From CAZTTG01 sp964615935 (lineage in GTDB: Bacteria; Planctomycetota; UBA1135; GCA-002686595), in the NCBI GenBank assembly GCA_964615935.1, contig CAZTTG010000001.1:89784-153783 (forward strand): a DNA stretch of 64,000 bases. Direction: 5' to 3'. Positions 1 through 9,249 of the stretch are shown here, one piece after another; the first letter of the stretch is position 1, and each line of letters begins with the position of its first letter. Below the pieces are notes generated by a model. It saw only the letters and a program-made list of their open reading frames with translations, ran no database searches and had not been told where the DNA came from. A program made the translations under genes and the position numbers.

Positions 1-320
1 ACGTCGAAGGGCTCCGCCGCGATTCGCGCTCCGAGCGAGCGGGCCCTCTCGACGGCCTCGTTCGCGCTGGAGACGGAGACGTAGCCCATCCAGCTCGGCG
101 GCACCTGACGGGCGAGCTGCTCCTCGTCCTGGTGGCAGGCCCCGGCGATGAGCTGGCCGCGTAGGGTCATCAGGGCGTAGGCGCTCTCCCCGCCCGGGGA
201 GGCGTCCTCGGCCTTCCATCCGAACAGCTCCGAGTAGAAGCGCTCCGCGGCGGGGAGATCGGTGGTGCTCAGCTCCGCCCAGCAGAAGCTGCCGGGGGAG
301 TACTCCTTCTTCTCGGGCAT
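1..320 (-). CDS. VOC (glyoxalase-like) family protein, 3' end outside window
   Basis: The first about 106 residues are present and the rest lies left of the window. The N-terminus reads MPEKKEYSPGSFCWAELSTT and continues with an FYSELFGW segment, the usual start of a vicinal-oxygen-chelate fold of the glyoxalase/bleomycin-resistance type (beta strand, then helix with F-Y-x-x-x-F-G-W). Such proteins are small cytosolic metal-binding dimers with very diverse substrates, so no reaction can be named. The start is the only ATG in frame near the first conserved strand. It is transcribed away from the YigZ gene, 117 bases to the right. Sure of the fold, not of the function. Confidence 0.8.
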   Translation of the reverse strand, partial: MPEKKEYSPGSFCWAELSTTDLPAAERFYSELFGWKAEDASPGGESAYALMTLRGQLIAGACHQDEEQLARQVPPSWMGYVSVSSANEAVERARSLGARIAAEPFD

Positions 321-422
321 GACGAGCCTCCTCGATGGTCGGTTTCCGGCAGTCTATCGGCTCCTCCCCCGCCGCGCTTCCCCTCGATCTCGCTCCCCCG
401 CTCGAGATCACCCCCGCCCCCC

Positions 423-428
423 TATGAT
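423..428 (+). promoter_or_regulatory. -10-like hexamer TATGAT just upstream of the YigZ gene
   Basis: TATGAT stands alone in a very GC-rich stretch, 9 bases before the ATG at 438. No -35 box is visible. If it is the -10 element the mRNA would have almost no leader. Similar TAnnnT hexamers precede several other genes in this window. Confidence 0.35.
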
Positions 429-437
429 GGGCGGGCC

Positions 438-1040
438 ATGCGCGAGCAGTACCGCACCCTGGCCAGCGAAATCCGGCACGAGCCCGCCCGGATCAAGGGC
501 TCGCGCTTCATCGCCCGCGGGGCTCCCGCGACCTCGGTCGAGCAGGCCGAGGCCTTCCTGCAGAGGATCCGCGCCGAATTCCACGACGCGCGCCACCACT
601 GCTTCGCCTGGCGCCTGGGGCCCGAGGGCGAGCCCTACCGCTTCAGCGACGACGGAGAGCCCAGCAACTCGGGCGGGCGGCCCATCCTGCAGCAGATGGA
701 GTCGAGCGACCTCTCCGACGCGGTGGTGGTCGTCACGCGCTACTTCGGCGGGATCAAGCTGGGAGTGGGCGGCCTGATCCGCGCCTACGGCGGCGCGACC
801 GCGTCGGCCCTCGAGCGGGCGCCCCTGCGCACCGTGCGGATCACCAGCCGGGTCCGGGTGGAGTACCCCTACGAGTGTTCGGGAGCGATCCAGGCGCTCC
901 TCGCCGAGACCGGACTGCAGCCGGTCGGCTCGGAGTTCGGCGAGGCGGTGGTCATGGAGCTCGAGGTCCCCCCCAGCCAGGAGGATGCCCTGCGGCGCGC
1001 GCTGCTCGACCGCACCGCGGGCCGCGCGCGCGTGAGCTGA
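438..1040 (+). CDS. yigZ: YigZ/IMPACT family protein (UPF0029)
   Basis: This is a 200-residue cytosolic protein of the YigZ/IMPACT family. The N-terminal UPF0029 domain shows the family core: an ARHHCFAW-like segment near residue 50, then FSDDGEPSNSGGRPIL near 70 and VVVVTRYFGGIKLGVGGLIR near 100. A C-terminal DUF1949-like ferredoxin fold follows from about residue 135. Length matches the bacterial family (about 200). Eukaryotic IMPACT modulates GCN2. The bacterial proteins have no settled reaction, although a regulatory or RNA-related role has been proposed. It is a single gene, with a divergent VOC gene upstream and a convergent FG-GAP gene downstream, 13 bases away. Confidence 0.92.
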   Translation: MREQYRTLASEIRHEPARIKGSRFIARGAPATSVEQAEAFLQRIRAEFHDARHHCFAWRLGPEGEPYRFSDDGEPSNSGGRPILQQMESSDLSDAVVVVTRYFGGIKLGVGGLIRAYGGATASALERAPLRTVRITSRVRVEYPYECSGAIQALLAETGLQPVGSEFGEAVVMELEVPPSQEDALRRALLDRTAGRARVS

Positions 1041-1053
1041 GCGGCTCGGTCGT

Positions 1054-2125
1054 TCACTCCAGCAGCGACGAGATGCCCTCCTGCTCGAAGAGGATCCGGT
1101 TCTTCGCGGGCGACCAGACGCAGAAGTACCCCTGGCTGGTGGTCTCCACGTTCGGAGCCGCGCCGCCGATCAGGAGCTCCCGGAACCCGTCGCCGTCCAG
1201 GTCCTCGATCGAGCAGAGCGCGGAGCCCAGATGGTGGCCGTACTCCTCGCCGGCGATGCGCGCGATCTCCCTTCCGTCCCTCCCCGAGCGGACCTGAACC
1301 AGACCTCGCCCGCTGAAGAACGTGCCGGGGTCGCCCATGGCGAAGTCGGGAATGCCGTCTCCATCGGTGTCGCCCGCACAGCACAGGGACCAGCCGAACT
1401 TGTCGTAGATCGACGGCTCCTCCGCGCGGATCTCGTGGATCGGGGAGCCGGTCGCGCCCGATAGCACCTCGACGACTCCGAGCTCTTCATCGCTGGACGA
1501 TCCCATCGTATCCGTCAGCGTCCCCACGATCAGGTCCGGGAAGTCGTCCCCATCGATGTCGGGCATCCACTTCCGAGCGAAGCCGAACATCCAGCATTGC
1601 CGGTGGATCTCCCGCTCGTTCATAGGGGGTCCCGCGCCCGTAGACCACCAGGTACACGTCCCCGCACCCATCCCCGTCCAGGTCTCCTGCCGGGCCGATT
1701 GGCCCGAGCCTGTAGCCCCACAGCACGTGGACGAGGGAGCCATCCGAGCCGGCGTACAGCCTGGCCACGGCCCCCCGCCTTCCTTCGCGACTCCTGCCCG
1801 CAGACTTGACGGCGAAGTCGGCGCGGCCGTCACCATCGATGTCGCCTATCTCGGCGACCGCCTGTCCGAACCCCGAGAACGCTCCCGGCACCGAGAGGCC
1901 GTGCAGCAGGCCGAAGTCCTCCCCCGAGAACACGAACGCATACCCCAGATGGTCCGGCAATGACGTGTAGCACCCGACGATGAAGTCCGCGACGCCATCC
2001 CCGTTTGCGTCGCCGATCTCGGCCACGGCATCGCCGAGGGCCGTCCGCTCGCGGGCCGAGCTGATCTCCGGGGGGAGCGGAGACGCCAGCAGGGCAACGC
2101 AACCCATCTCGGCGAGCATCCACAT
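1054..2125 (-). CDS. secreted FG-GAP repeat protein, split by a frameshift
   Basis: Two overlapping reading frames together encode one protein of about 355 residues. The first part (from ATG at 2125) has a short hydrophobic N-terminus ending near ALLASPLPPE, which could be a signal peptide. It contains the repeats DANGDGVAD, DIDGDGRAD and DLDGDGCGD. The second part continues with DIDGDDFPD, DTDGDGIPD and DLDGDGFRE. These are calcium-binding FG-GAP (integrin beta-propeller) blades, about 60 residues apart. The frame changes near 1620-1628 at a run of five C on the coding strand. Dropping one C joins ...VVYGRGTP to MNEREIHRQC in one smooth propeller. This may be a sequencing error or a recent mutation. 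Such proteins are usually cell-surface or secreted; ligand unknown. Confidence 0.75.
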
Positions 2126-2211
2126 GGCGCTGGCTCCTTGTCGCAGGGCGGCGAGGCGTCACGGGAAACCCGAGATCAGGCGATCGGATCCATCCCGGCG
2201 CACCCTCCGGC

Positions 2212-5200
2212 TCACTCCGTGGGACGCAGCTCCAGCAGGGGACCCGGGGGGTCGCCCCCCTCGGCGTAGCCGCCCAGCCGGTGCACGTGCGTGCGGTAGT
2301 TGAGGATGTCGATCAGGGAGAGCGTCTGGACCGCACGCAGGGTGACGAGCTGCTCGGTGAGCTGGTTGGGGTGCCTGAGCACCTGCACCATCCGCTCCTC
2401 GCCCCGGCGGCGGGCGGCCTCGACCCCCAGACGGCTCCAGGCGAGGAGGGCCCGCGCGGCGCCGCCCTCGTCGTGGAGGGTGGCGCGCCAGGCCGCCTGC
2501 CGCGCCCGCCCGTCGCCCGGCGCGTGGACCTTCCAGTAGCTGGCGAAGGCCCGGTGCAGCCGGGGCCGGGGCAGGACGTGCGGCGGCAGGACGTCCCGCT
2601 GGGCGGCGTCGCGGTACACCTCGCTCAGGATCTCCCCGCAGGAGAGCTGGGAGCGCAGGCCGGCGATGTCGGCTCGATAGGCCATGGCGGCCGCCCGCAG
2701 GTGCTCGCGCCCCAGCTCGGTCCCGCTCGGAAGGGCGGAGCGGACCCGGTCGAAGAGGCCCTCCTCCAGGAGGCGGCCCAGGCGCTGCATGTCGATCGCC
2801 GCGGCGCGGCGCTCGCGCTCCACGGCCCGCACCTGCCGGGCGGGCGAGTCCAGGAAGCGCAGGTCGGCGTCCGCCGTGCGCCCCTCGAGGCCCGAGCGCT
2901 CGACGCCCGGCAGGCCCACGCCCAGGTACTCGACGTCCAGCAGCACCCGCTGCCACAGGCAGGCGTGGGCTCCGGGGCCCCGGATGCGACCGATCTTGCG
3001 GATGGCGGTGGCGAAGTCGGCGCCCGCGTCCTCCTCGGCGGGGACGTTCAGGCGCGGATTGCGGATCTCCCCCACGGCGCGGGCCACGAAGCGCAGGCCG
3101 ACGCCGGTCCACCGCGCCAGGCGGCGCGCCATCTTGAAGGGGAACAGCAGCGCCCGGCCCCCCTCGAGCCAGCTCTGGTAGATGTGCCGCAGGTTCAGCA
3201 CCCGCTGGTCCCGGGGCAGCCGGTGCAGGGGATAGGAGCCGAACACCCGCCGGAAGAGGGCTCGGCGGTCCCGCTGCATGAGCTTCAGCACCGGCCGGCC
3301 GAAGCGCTTCTCGATCTCCGCGTCGCGCCGCTCGTCGTCGTCGAGGAAGTGCAGGGCGGTGAAGGCGGTGGTCAGGTGCTGTCGGTTCGCGGCCCGCAGA
3401 TCCCCTCGTTTCACGTTGGTGGGTTCCGCGGCGCCGCGCGACTCGATCCAGGCCTGGTAGCGCTCCCGGTGGGCCTCGGTGGCGGAGGCCATCTCCTCCA
3501 GCGGAATGGCGTACTGGTTGTACTCGATGATCAGCCGGGCGGCGGAGTGCGCGACCGCCTTGGAGATGAAGTTGAACCACAGGTAGGGCCCGCGGATCGC
3601 CGCGCGCTGGCGCGCCAGGTCCAGCGCCTCCAGCGCCTTGCGCTCGCGCCGGCTGATGCGCTGCGACACCTCGCGTACGCGCCGCAGGGCCAGGTTGCCC
3701 AGGAGCTGGCTGGTGGTACGCGTGTCGGATTCGGCCAGCAGCGCGCCGTCGAGCATGTCCCGGTAGAGCAGGCCGGTGCGGACGACGGGGTCGAAGGACG
3801 CCGTCGCGGCCTCGCGCGACTTGCCCTCCAGGAGCCAGGTGCGCATGTCGCCGATGAAGGACTCCCGGCACTCCTCGGCCCGCTCGCGCTCCTCCTCTCC
3901 GGCCAGGACCCGCTCGGGTGCGAAGACGCGCTCCTCCAGGATGCGGGCGTCCCGGGGGTGCTGGCGGATCTTGATCGCCTCGGTCAGGTGCAGGTACTGC
4001 GCCGCGGCGATCTGGTCGTAGAAGGTGGAGGCGTCGTTGGCCAGCCGCTGCAGCCACCAGCCCAGCCCCAGGAATATGAAGCAGATGCTCCCGAGCAGGA
4101 TCAGGGTGGGACCCACGATCTTCTGCAGGCTGTTGGACACCGCCTGGAGGGCCTCCAGGTGCGCGACCTGCAGGACCCCCAGCACGATGAGGTAGATGCC
4201 GCCGAAGAGCAGCAGGCGGTTGGCCGGCCGGGCGGTGCGCTTGACCAGAGCACTGCCCACCCGGCCCACCAGCTCCGCGGGCGTCACCGTGCCGTACAGG
4301 TCCGCGAAGGCCAGGACCCGGTGGAAGTACCCCAGGAGACGGTCCGTGATCCGGCGGACGGCGCGGGCGGTGACCTGGGCGTCGGGCATGTCCGCGGTCA
4401 GCCGGGGGACGAAGCCGCCCAGGACGGGTATCCAGCGCATGAGCGGGCGGGCGAGGAGTCGCACCGCGGCGGCCACCCGCGCTGTGAGCTCGCCGCCCAG
4501 CTCGCCCTCGATCTCCTCGGCGGAGACGGTGGAGAGCCCGCGCAGCAGCTCCTCCGCCTCGTGGGTGCCGCCGCCCGCGAGCGAGCTCTCCGCCTCACAG
4601 ATGGCGGGCGACCATCCGCTGGCGCGGGCCAGCTCCATGGCGCCCAGGCGCGCGTCGGCCACGGCCGCGCGCTCCTGGCCCTGGCCCTCCTGCAGGGTCC
4701 GCCTCCACAGCGCATTGAGGCCCGCGCGCAGGGCCCAGATCCGCGACTCGAGGCCGCGATCGGCAGCCGCCGAGCGGCGGCGCTCCCCCGGGGTCGGGTA
4801 GAGGATCACGCTGTGGTTCAGGACGTGCCCGTGCTGGCGCACCAGGCGGTCCAGCCCCCGGGTCAGGAAGCCGAAGGCGCGCACGGCCCGGATGACGGGC
4901 ATGAGGATGCGCAGGTAGCGCGCCAGCCGCGGCAGGCGCAGGAGGCGCAGGAGCCAGCCGGCCCGGGCCGGATCCGGTCCCGGCCCGCTGAGCAGGAGCA
5001 GGCCGAAGGGGAGCGAGGGCAGGAGGTCGGTCACCAGGTGGCGCCGCACCCAGACGCCGTTGCCCCGCACCATCCAGCACTTGACGCCGAAGTCCCACAG
5101 GAAGAAGGCGCAGAAGGCCGTGTCGATCCAGGTGTACCAGCGATGCTGGCTCGGGCTCAGCTCGATCGTCAGCGGCACCGCCAAGAGCACCAGGACCAGG

Positions 5201-6009
5201 AGGATCGCGCAGACCACGGCCCGCTCCCACCGGGCGGCCCGCCGGGGACCGAAGGTGCTCTCCAGGCGCCCCTGCAGGAGGCGCTCCTGGTGCTCGGCCC
5301 GCAGGCGGCGCCATCGGCGGGAGAGCAGGCGCCGCCGGGGGCCGCGCTCCGGCTCGATCCGGTCGAGGTGCCACCTCAGGTCCTCGCAGGCGACCTGCAG
5401 CCAGGCCACGGCCTCTCCGGGGGCCAGGCCGTCCACCGAGGTGAGCCCGTCGTCGGCGCGATCGACCAGCTCCGCGGTCCAGCGATCGCGGGTCTCCGGC
5501 GTCGCCGGCGCGGACCGCAGGGCGTCCAGCAGGGCCCGACGCACCGGCTCGCGGCGTTCGGCGGGCGGCGGCTCCCAGCGGCTGCCGGGACGGCGCCGCC
5601 TCACGACCTCCAGATCGAGGCGGCTGGCCTGGGCCAGGGCGTCGAAGCAGGCCTGCGGATCCCTCAGGAGCTCGGCCTCCTGGCACCGCTCGCGCCAGCG
5701 CTCGGCCTCGTCACCGATCAGGCGCTCGAGGAGCTCCTCCAGCCGATCGGCGGGCTCCTCCAGCCCGTGCTCGAGCAGGCTGCGGCGCCAGCGGCTGGCG
5801 GCGTCCAGGGCCGGGTGGCTGCGGTGACCGCCGAAGGAGGGCACCACCCGGCAGGCACCGGCGATCAGCCTCCACAGGTCGCGCTCCTCGGCGGCCAGGA
5901 GAGACGCGCGCTCGGCGGCGGTCGCTCCGCCACCTCCTTGCAGGCGGTCCAGCCGGCGCTCGAGGGTCCGGACACTCTCCCGGACTTCGCGCAGCGGGTC
6001 GTCCGCCAC
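2212..6009 (-). CDS. very large membrane protein with voltage-sensor-like module
   Basis: 1265 residues, no close family recognised. Residues 1-255 are mostly charged helices. Residues about 262-375 look like a four-helix voltage-sensor domain: a hydrophobic S1, an S2 with WIDTAFCAFFLWDFGVKCW, an S3 with VTDLLPSLPFGLLLL, and an S4-like stretch LLRLLRLPRLARYLRIL with Arg at every third position. No selectivity filter follows. A long soluble part comes next, then two more membrane helices at about 600-650, then about 600 helical, Arg-rich cytosolic residues with conserved-looking patches such as WFNFISKAVAHSAARLIIEYN. ATG at 6009 is chosen because the protein begins there without a signal peptide. 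Membrane sensing or ion conduction is an inference from the S1-S4 pattern only. The opposite strand is also open (see rejected items). Confidence 0.75.
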   Translation of the reverse strand: MADDPLREVRESVRTLERRLDRLQGGGGATAAERASLLAAEERDLWRLIAGACRVVPSFGGHRSHPALDAASRWRRSLLEHGLEEPADRLEELLERLIGDEAERWRERCQEAELLRDPQACFDALAQASRLDLEVVRRRRPGSRWEPPPAERREPVRRALLDALRSAPATPETRDRWTAELVDRADDGLTSVDGLAPGEAVAWLQVACEDLRWHLDRIEPERGPRRRLLSRRWRRLRAEHQERLLQGRLESTFGPRRAARWERAVVCAILLVLVLLAVPLTIELSPSQHRWYTWIDTAFCAFFLWDFGVKCWMVRGNGVWVRRHLVTDLLPSLPFGLLLLSGPGPDPARAGWLLRLLRLPRLARYLRILMPVIRAVRAFGFLTRGLDRLVRQHGHVLNHSVILYPTPGERRRSAAADRGLESRIWALRAGLNALWRRTLQEGQGQERAAVADARLGAMELARASGWSPAICEAESSLAGGGTHEAEELLRGLSTVSAEEIEGELGGELTARVAAAVRLLARPLMRWIPVLGGFVPRLTADMPDAQVTARAVRRITDRLLGYFHRVLAFADLYGTVTPAELVGRVGSALVKRTARPANRLLLFGGIYLIVLGVLQVAHLEALQAVSNSLQKIVGPTLILLGSICFIFLGLGWWLQRLANDASTFYDQIAAAQYLHLTEAIKIRQHPRDARILEERVFAPERVLAGEEERERAEECRESFIGDMRTWLLEGKSREAATASFDPVVRTGLLYRDMLDGALLAESDTRTTSQLLGNLALRRVREVSQRISRRERKALEALDLARQRAAIRGPYLWFNFISKAVAHSAARLIIEYNQYAIPLEEMASATEAHRERYQAWIESRGAAEPTNVKRGDLRAANRQHLTTAFTALHFLDDDERRDAEIEKRFGRPVLKLMQRDRRALFRRVFGSYPLHRLPRDQRVLNLRHIYQSWLEGGRALLFPFKMARRLARWTGVGLRFVARAVGEIRNPRLNVPAEEDAGADFATAIRKIGRIRGPGAHACLWQRVLLDVEYLGVGLPGVERSGLEGRTADADLRFLDSPARQVRAVERERRAAAIDMQRLGRLLEEGLFDRVRSALPSGTELGREHLRAAAMAYRADIAGLRSQLSCGEILSEVYRDAAQRDVLPPHVLPRPRLHRAFASYWKVHAPGDGRARQAAWRATLHDEGGAARALLAWSRLGVEAARRRGEERMVQVLRHPNQLTEQLVTLRAVQTLSLIDILNYRTHVHRLGGYAEGGDPPGPLLELRPTE

Positions 6010-6325
6010 CGTTTCCGACCGGTCGAGGATGGGACGTCTCCGGCTTCCCGGCTTCGATACCGTCGGCGCACCGGGCGCCGGCGCGGGGAAGCGCTGGCAT
6101 TCTAGAGGCCCGGCGCCCCGCGCGCATCACCGCATCGGCCTCCCGAAGGCGGCGAATGGCGAGAATGCGGCCGAGGCCGGCGCGTAGGTCGGCGGAGCCC
6201 CGGGCCCCGGGGGAGGGCGTCGCCCCCCCCGGACTTTGGTACCATCCCACGCCCTGGGAGGAGGGGATCCCCGGCCAGCCGCAGGTCGGTCCCCTCGCGG
6301 ATCCGAGCCCCACCGAGGAGCACTC
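6010..6325. other. 316-base intergenic region between divergent genes
   Basis: No credible gene. It separates the divergent giant membrane protein and the four-helix membrane protein, so it should hold two promoters. A -10-like TAGAAT on the minus strand (positions 6099-6104) lies about 90 bases before the leftward gene. A TGGTACCAT sequence at about 6236-6244 lies before the rightward gene and recurs upstream of the radical SAM gene near 61836. Confidence 0.4.
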
Positions 6326-7096
6326 ATGGTCGAAGAGAGCGCAGAGAAGAAGCCGGAGCCGGAAGCGGCGCCCAAGCCCGCGGGCGGCCTCAAGAAGGAG
6401 TCGATCTGGGAGGTCTACTTTCCGAGCCGGCTGAACGAGGACAAGGTGGCCATCCCCCTGGCCTCCTTTCCCATGATCATCTACTTCTGGCCCTCGATGC
6501 TGGCCTACCTCATGTGCGGGGCGCTCCAGCAGCTCGGCGTGGATGACGGTACCCTGGGCTGGATCGCGACGGGCTTCTTCGCCTTCAACCTGATGGTGAT
6601 CGTCACCGATCTGGACCAGAAGAAGTTCATCATCACCGCCCTCCTGATCCTGGTGGTGGGGCTGACCCTGTGGATCACCACTCTCAAGGACTGGACCTTC
6701 GTGGCCAGCGTGGGCGGGTGGCTGGCGGGCCTGGAGATCATCTACAGCACCCACGCCTACTACCTGATCTTCGTCCTCCTCTGGGTGTTCTTCTTCCTGG
6801 GCATGATCACTCCTCGGATCAACTACTGGCGCATCGAGCCCAACGAGTTCGTGCACTACATCCAGCCCTGGGGCCGGGACCAGAGCATCCCCCGCCTGGG
6901 GAGCACGGTCACCCGCGAGATCCCCGACGTCCTGGAGCTCATGCTCACCTTCGGCGGCGGCAGCCTGGTCATCCGCCGCGAGAACCAGGTGGTGGCGCGC
7001 ATCCAGCACGTGCCCTTCCTGGGCCGGCGGATGATCGCCATCGAGCGCATGCTGGGCGTGACCCGCGTCAAGACCATGGAGTCGCACGACGACTAG
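6326..7096 (+). CDS. four-helix integral membrane protein of unknown function
   Basis: 256 residues. The N-terminal 40 residues are charged and Pro/Glu/Lys-rich, then ESIWEVYFPSRLNEDKVAIPL leads into four hydrophobic segments at about 50-70, 84-105, 112-130 and 148-170. A soluble C-terminal domain (about 175-256) contains NYWRIEPNEFVHYIQPWGRD and FGGGSLVIRREN, which reads like a compact beta-rich cytosolic domain. An in-frame ATG 90 bases upstream exists, but the start here has a GAGGAG ribosome site 5 bases before it and removes a low-quality Pro/Arg extension. I know no function; I believe similar proteins occur in planctomycetes. It stands alone, followed by the helicase gene 110 bases on. 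Confidence 0.8.
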   Translation: MVEESAEKKPEPEAAPKPAGGLKKESIWEVYFPSRLNEDKVAIPLASFPMIIYFWPSMLAYLMCGALQQLGVDDGTLGWIATGFFAFNLMVIVTDLDQKKFIITALLILVVGLTLWITTLKDWTFVASVGGWLAGLEIIYSTHAYYLIFVLLWVFFFLGMITPRINYWRIEPNEFVHYIQPWGRDQSIPRLGSTVTREIPDVLELMLTFGGGSLVIRRENQVVARIQHVPFLGRRMIAIERMLGVTRVKTMESHDD

Positions 7097-7170
7097 TGCC
7101 GCGCGGAGGTTCGAGTGACCGACGCCGCGCGCCGCCGGCGTCGAGCCTGGAGACGCGGGGGAGGTGCTGC

Positions 7171-7176
7171 TAGGGT
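7171..7176 (+). promoter_or_regulatory. -10-like hexamer TAGGGT before the helicase gene
   Basis: TGCTAGGGTG lies 31 bases before the TTG start of the UvrD-like gene. It belongs to a recurring CTAGnnT pattern seen before other genes here. No -35 box is visible. Confidence 0.3.
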
Positions 7177-7206
7177 GCCGCGCTCGCCGCGACCCGGATC
7201 CCCACC

Positions 7207-9243
7207 TTGAAGAAGCACCTCGCCGAGCTCAATCCCCAGCAGCAGCGCGCCGTCACGACGACCGAGGGACCGGTCCTGGTGCTGGCCGGCGCCGGCAGCG
7301 GGAAGACGCGCGTGATCACCGTGCGCATCGCGCACCTTTTGGCCCGGAAGGTGCCGGCCGGGGCGATCCTCGCCATGACCTTCACCAACAAGGCGGCGGC
7401 CGAGATGAGGGAGCGGGTCGCCGGGTTGGTGGGGCCCCGTCGGGCCGAAGCCCTGACCATCGGGACCTTCCACTCCTTCTGCCTGCGCCTCCTGCAGCGC
7501 CATCGGCGCCGGATCGGCTTCCCCGCTGGCATCCGCATCGCCGACGCCCCCGACCAGCTCGCCGCCTGCAAGAGCGTCCTCCGCGAGCTGCGCATCGCCG
7601 AGGCTGCCATCCGACCCCAGGTGCTCCAGAGCCGGATCTCGCTGCTCAAGAACCGGCTGGTGACGCCGGAGGAACACCTGGAGCGGGCGGGGGATGACCT
7701 CGACGAGCTGGTGGGCCGGGGCTACCAGCGCTACGAGGAGCTCCTGCGCCGCTCGCGCAAGATGGACTTCGACGACCTCCTGCTCCACACCGTGCGGCTC
7801 CTGCGCCGCAGCAAGGAGGTGCGGGAGGAGCTCCGCAGTACCTACCGCTACGTGATGGTGGACGAGTACCAGGACACCAACTCCCCGCAGTACGAAATCG
7901 TCCACCAGATCGCCGGAGAGCACCGCAACCTGTGCGTGGTGGGTGACGACGACCAGTCGATCTACTCGTGGCGCGGCGCGGACCCCTCGAAGATCCTGAA
8001 CTTCGAGAAGGACTATCCGGAGTGCGTCACGGTGCGCCTGGAGACCAACTATCGCTCGACCCAGGACATCCTGGACGCGGCCAATCGGGTCATCCGCAAC
8101 AACGCCACCCGCCACGAGAAGACGCTGCGCGCCCACGCCGGCAGGGGCGAGCCGGTCCAGCTGGTCGTTCACCAGGACGAGACCCGCGAGGCCGAGCACG
8201 TGGTGCGCGAGATCCAGTCGCGGGTCCGTGGGGGGAAGAACCGCCTGCGGGACTTCGCCGTCCTCTTCCGCACCGCCGTACAGCCGCGCGCCTTCGAGGC
8301 CGAGCTGCGCGCCCGGTCCGTGCCCTATGTGCTGATCGGCGGCATGAGCTTCTTCGACCGCAAGGAGGTGCGCGACCTGCTCGCCTATCTGCGGATCATC
8401 CAGAACCCGAAGGATGAGGTGTCGCTCCTGCGCATCGTCAACTGCCCGCCGCGCGGCGTGGGGAAGACGACCCTCGATCGCGTGCTGGCCTTCGCCACCG
8501 AGCAGGGGATCACGGTGCCCGAGGCCTTCGACCGCGCGGGCGAGATCGAGAAGATCAACCGGGACGCCGTCGACGTGACCCAGCGGCTACGCCGGCGACT
8601 GCGGCTCCTCGGCCAGCAGAAGCCCGGCGCGAACCTGGTGTCGTTCGTCGAGGGCGTGCTCGAGACCTTCGCCTACCGCGCCGAGGTCGATCGCTGCTAC
8701 CCCGACGCCCAGGAGGCGAACCGCCGCTGGCAGGCGGTGCAGGAGCTCCTGAGCTTCGCCGAGAACCACGTGCGCAACCACAAGAAGCCGGGGCTGGGCA
8801 CCTTCCTCAACGAGCTGAGCCTGTCCGCCACCGAGGACGCCAAGGAGGAGGCCGGCCAGCGCGACGCGGTGACCCTGATGACCCTGCACTCGGCCAAGGG
8901 CCTGGAGTTTCCCCGCGTCTTCCTGGTCGGGCTCGAGGAGGGCATCCTCCCGCACGTCCGCTCGGTCGCCGAGGACGCGGTCGAGGAGGAGCGCCGCCTG
9001 GCCTACGTCGGCATCACCCGCGCCCGCGCCGGCCTGACCGTCAGCCATACCCTCGAGCGCGCCAAGTACGGCCGCCGCGCCCCGGTGCAGCCCTCCCGCT
9101 TCCTCTTCGAGATGAAGGACTGCTCCCCCCCGGACGGCTGGATCCCCGCCGGCGCCGCCGAGCCCCGGCCGGCCAAGCGCAAGGCCCGCAGGAGACGCGG
9201 TCTCCAGGGAACGGGACCCCGCGGCCGCGCTCCGCGGCGGTGA
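7207..9243 (+). CDS. ATP-dependent DNA helicase, UvrD/Rep (PcrA) type
   Basis: A 678-residue superfamily 1A 3'-5' DNA helicase acting in repair and replication restart. Motifs in order: Q-motif LNPQQQRAV (8-16), Walker A AGAGSGKT (27-34), motif Ia MTFTNKAAAEM, motif II/Walker B DEYQDT beginning at Asp219, motif III VGDDDQSIYSWRGAD, motif IV LETNYRS, motif V TLMTLHSAKGLEF and motif VI YVGITRARAGL. The DEYQDTNSPQYE form and the length are closer to Rep/PcrA than to RecB. The start is TTG at 7207, directly before KKHLAELNPQQQ; no ATG fits. The tail after about 640 is basic (KRKARRRRG), as in many UvrD proteins. It is convergent with the selenoprotein candidate, 6 bases away. Confidence 0.95.
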   Translation: MKKHLAELNPQQQRAVTTTEGPVLVLAGAGSGKTRVITVRIAHLLARKVPAGAILAMTFTNKAAAEMRERVAGLVGPRRAEALTIGTFHSFCLRLLQRHRRRIGFPAGIRIADAPDQLAACKSVLRELRIAEAAIRPQVLQSRISLLKNRLVTPEEHLERAGDDLDELVGRGYQRYEELLRRSRKMDFDDLLLHTVRLLRRSKEVREELRSTYRYVMVDEYQDTNSPQYEIVHQIAGEHRNLCVVGDDDQSIYSWRGADPSKILNFEKDYPECVTVRLETNYRSTQDILDAANRVIRNNATRHEKTLRAHAGRGEPVQLVVHQDETREAEHVVREIQSRVRGGKNRLRDFAVLFRTAVQPRAFEAELRARSVPYVLIGGMSFFDRKEVRDLLAYLRIIQNPKDEVSLLRIVNCPPRGVGKTTLDRVLAFATEQGITVPEAFDRAGEIEKINRDAVDVTQRLRRRLRLLGQQKPGANLVSFVEGVLETFAYRAEVDRCYPDAQEANRRWQAVQELLSFAENHVRNHKKPGLGTFLNELSLSATEDAKEEAGQRDAVTLMTLHSAKGLEFPRVFLVGLEEGILPHVRSVAEDAVEEERRLAYVGITRARAGLTVSHTLERAKYGRRAPVQPSRFLFEMKDCSPPDGWIPAGAAEPRPAKRKARRRRGLQGTGPRGRAPRR

Positions 9244-9249
9244 ATCCGC

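Noticed and set aside
1440..1475. SGATGS in the FG-GAP protein as an ApbE flavinylation site
   Set aside because: Sequences of the form V-x-S-G-A-T-G are ordinary FG-GAP blade strands, and the Asp of the flavinylation motif is not in place.
2281..6105. 1274-residue open frame antisense to the giant membrane protein
   Set aside because: Its composition is Gln/His/Pro/Gly/Ala-rich with no domain, as expected for the complement of a GC-rich gene, and the opposite strand has clear membrane segments.
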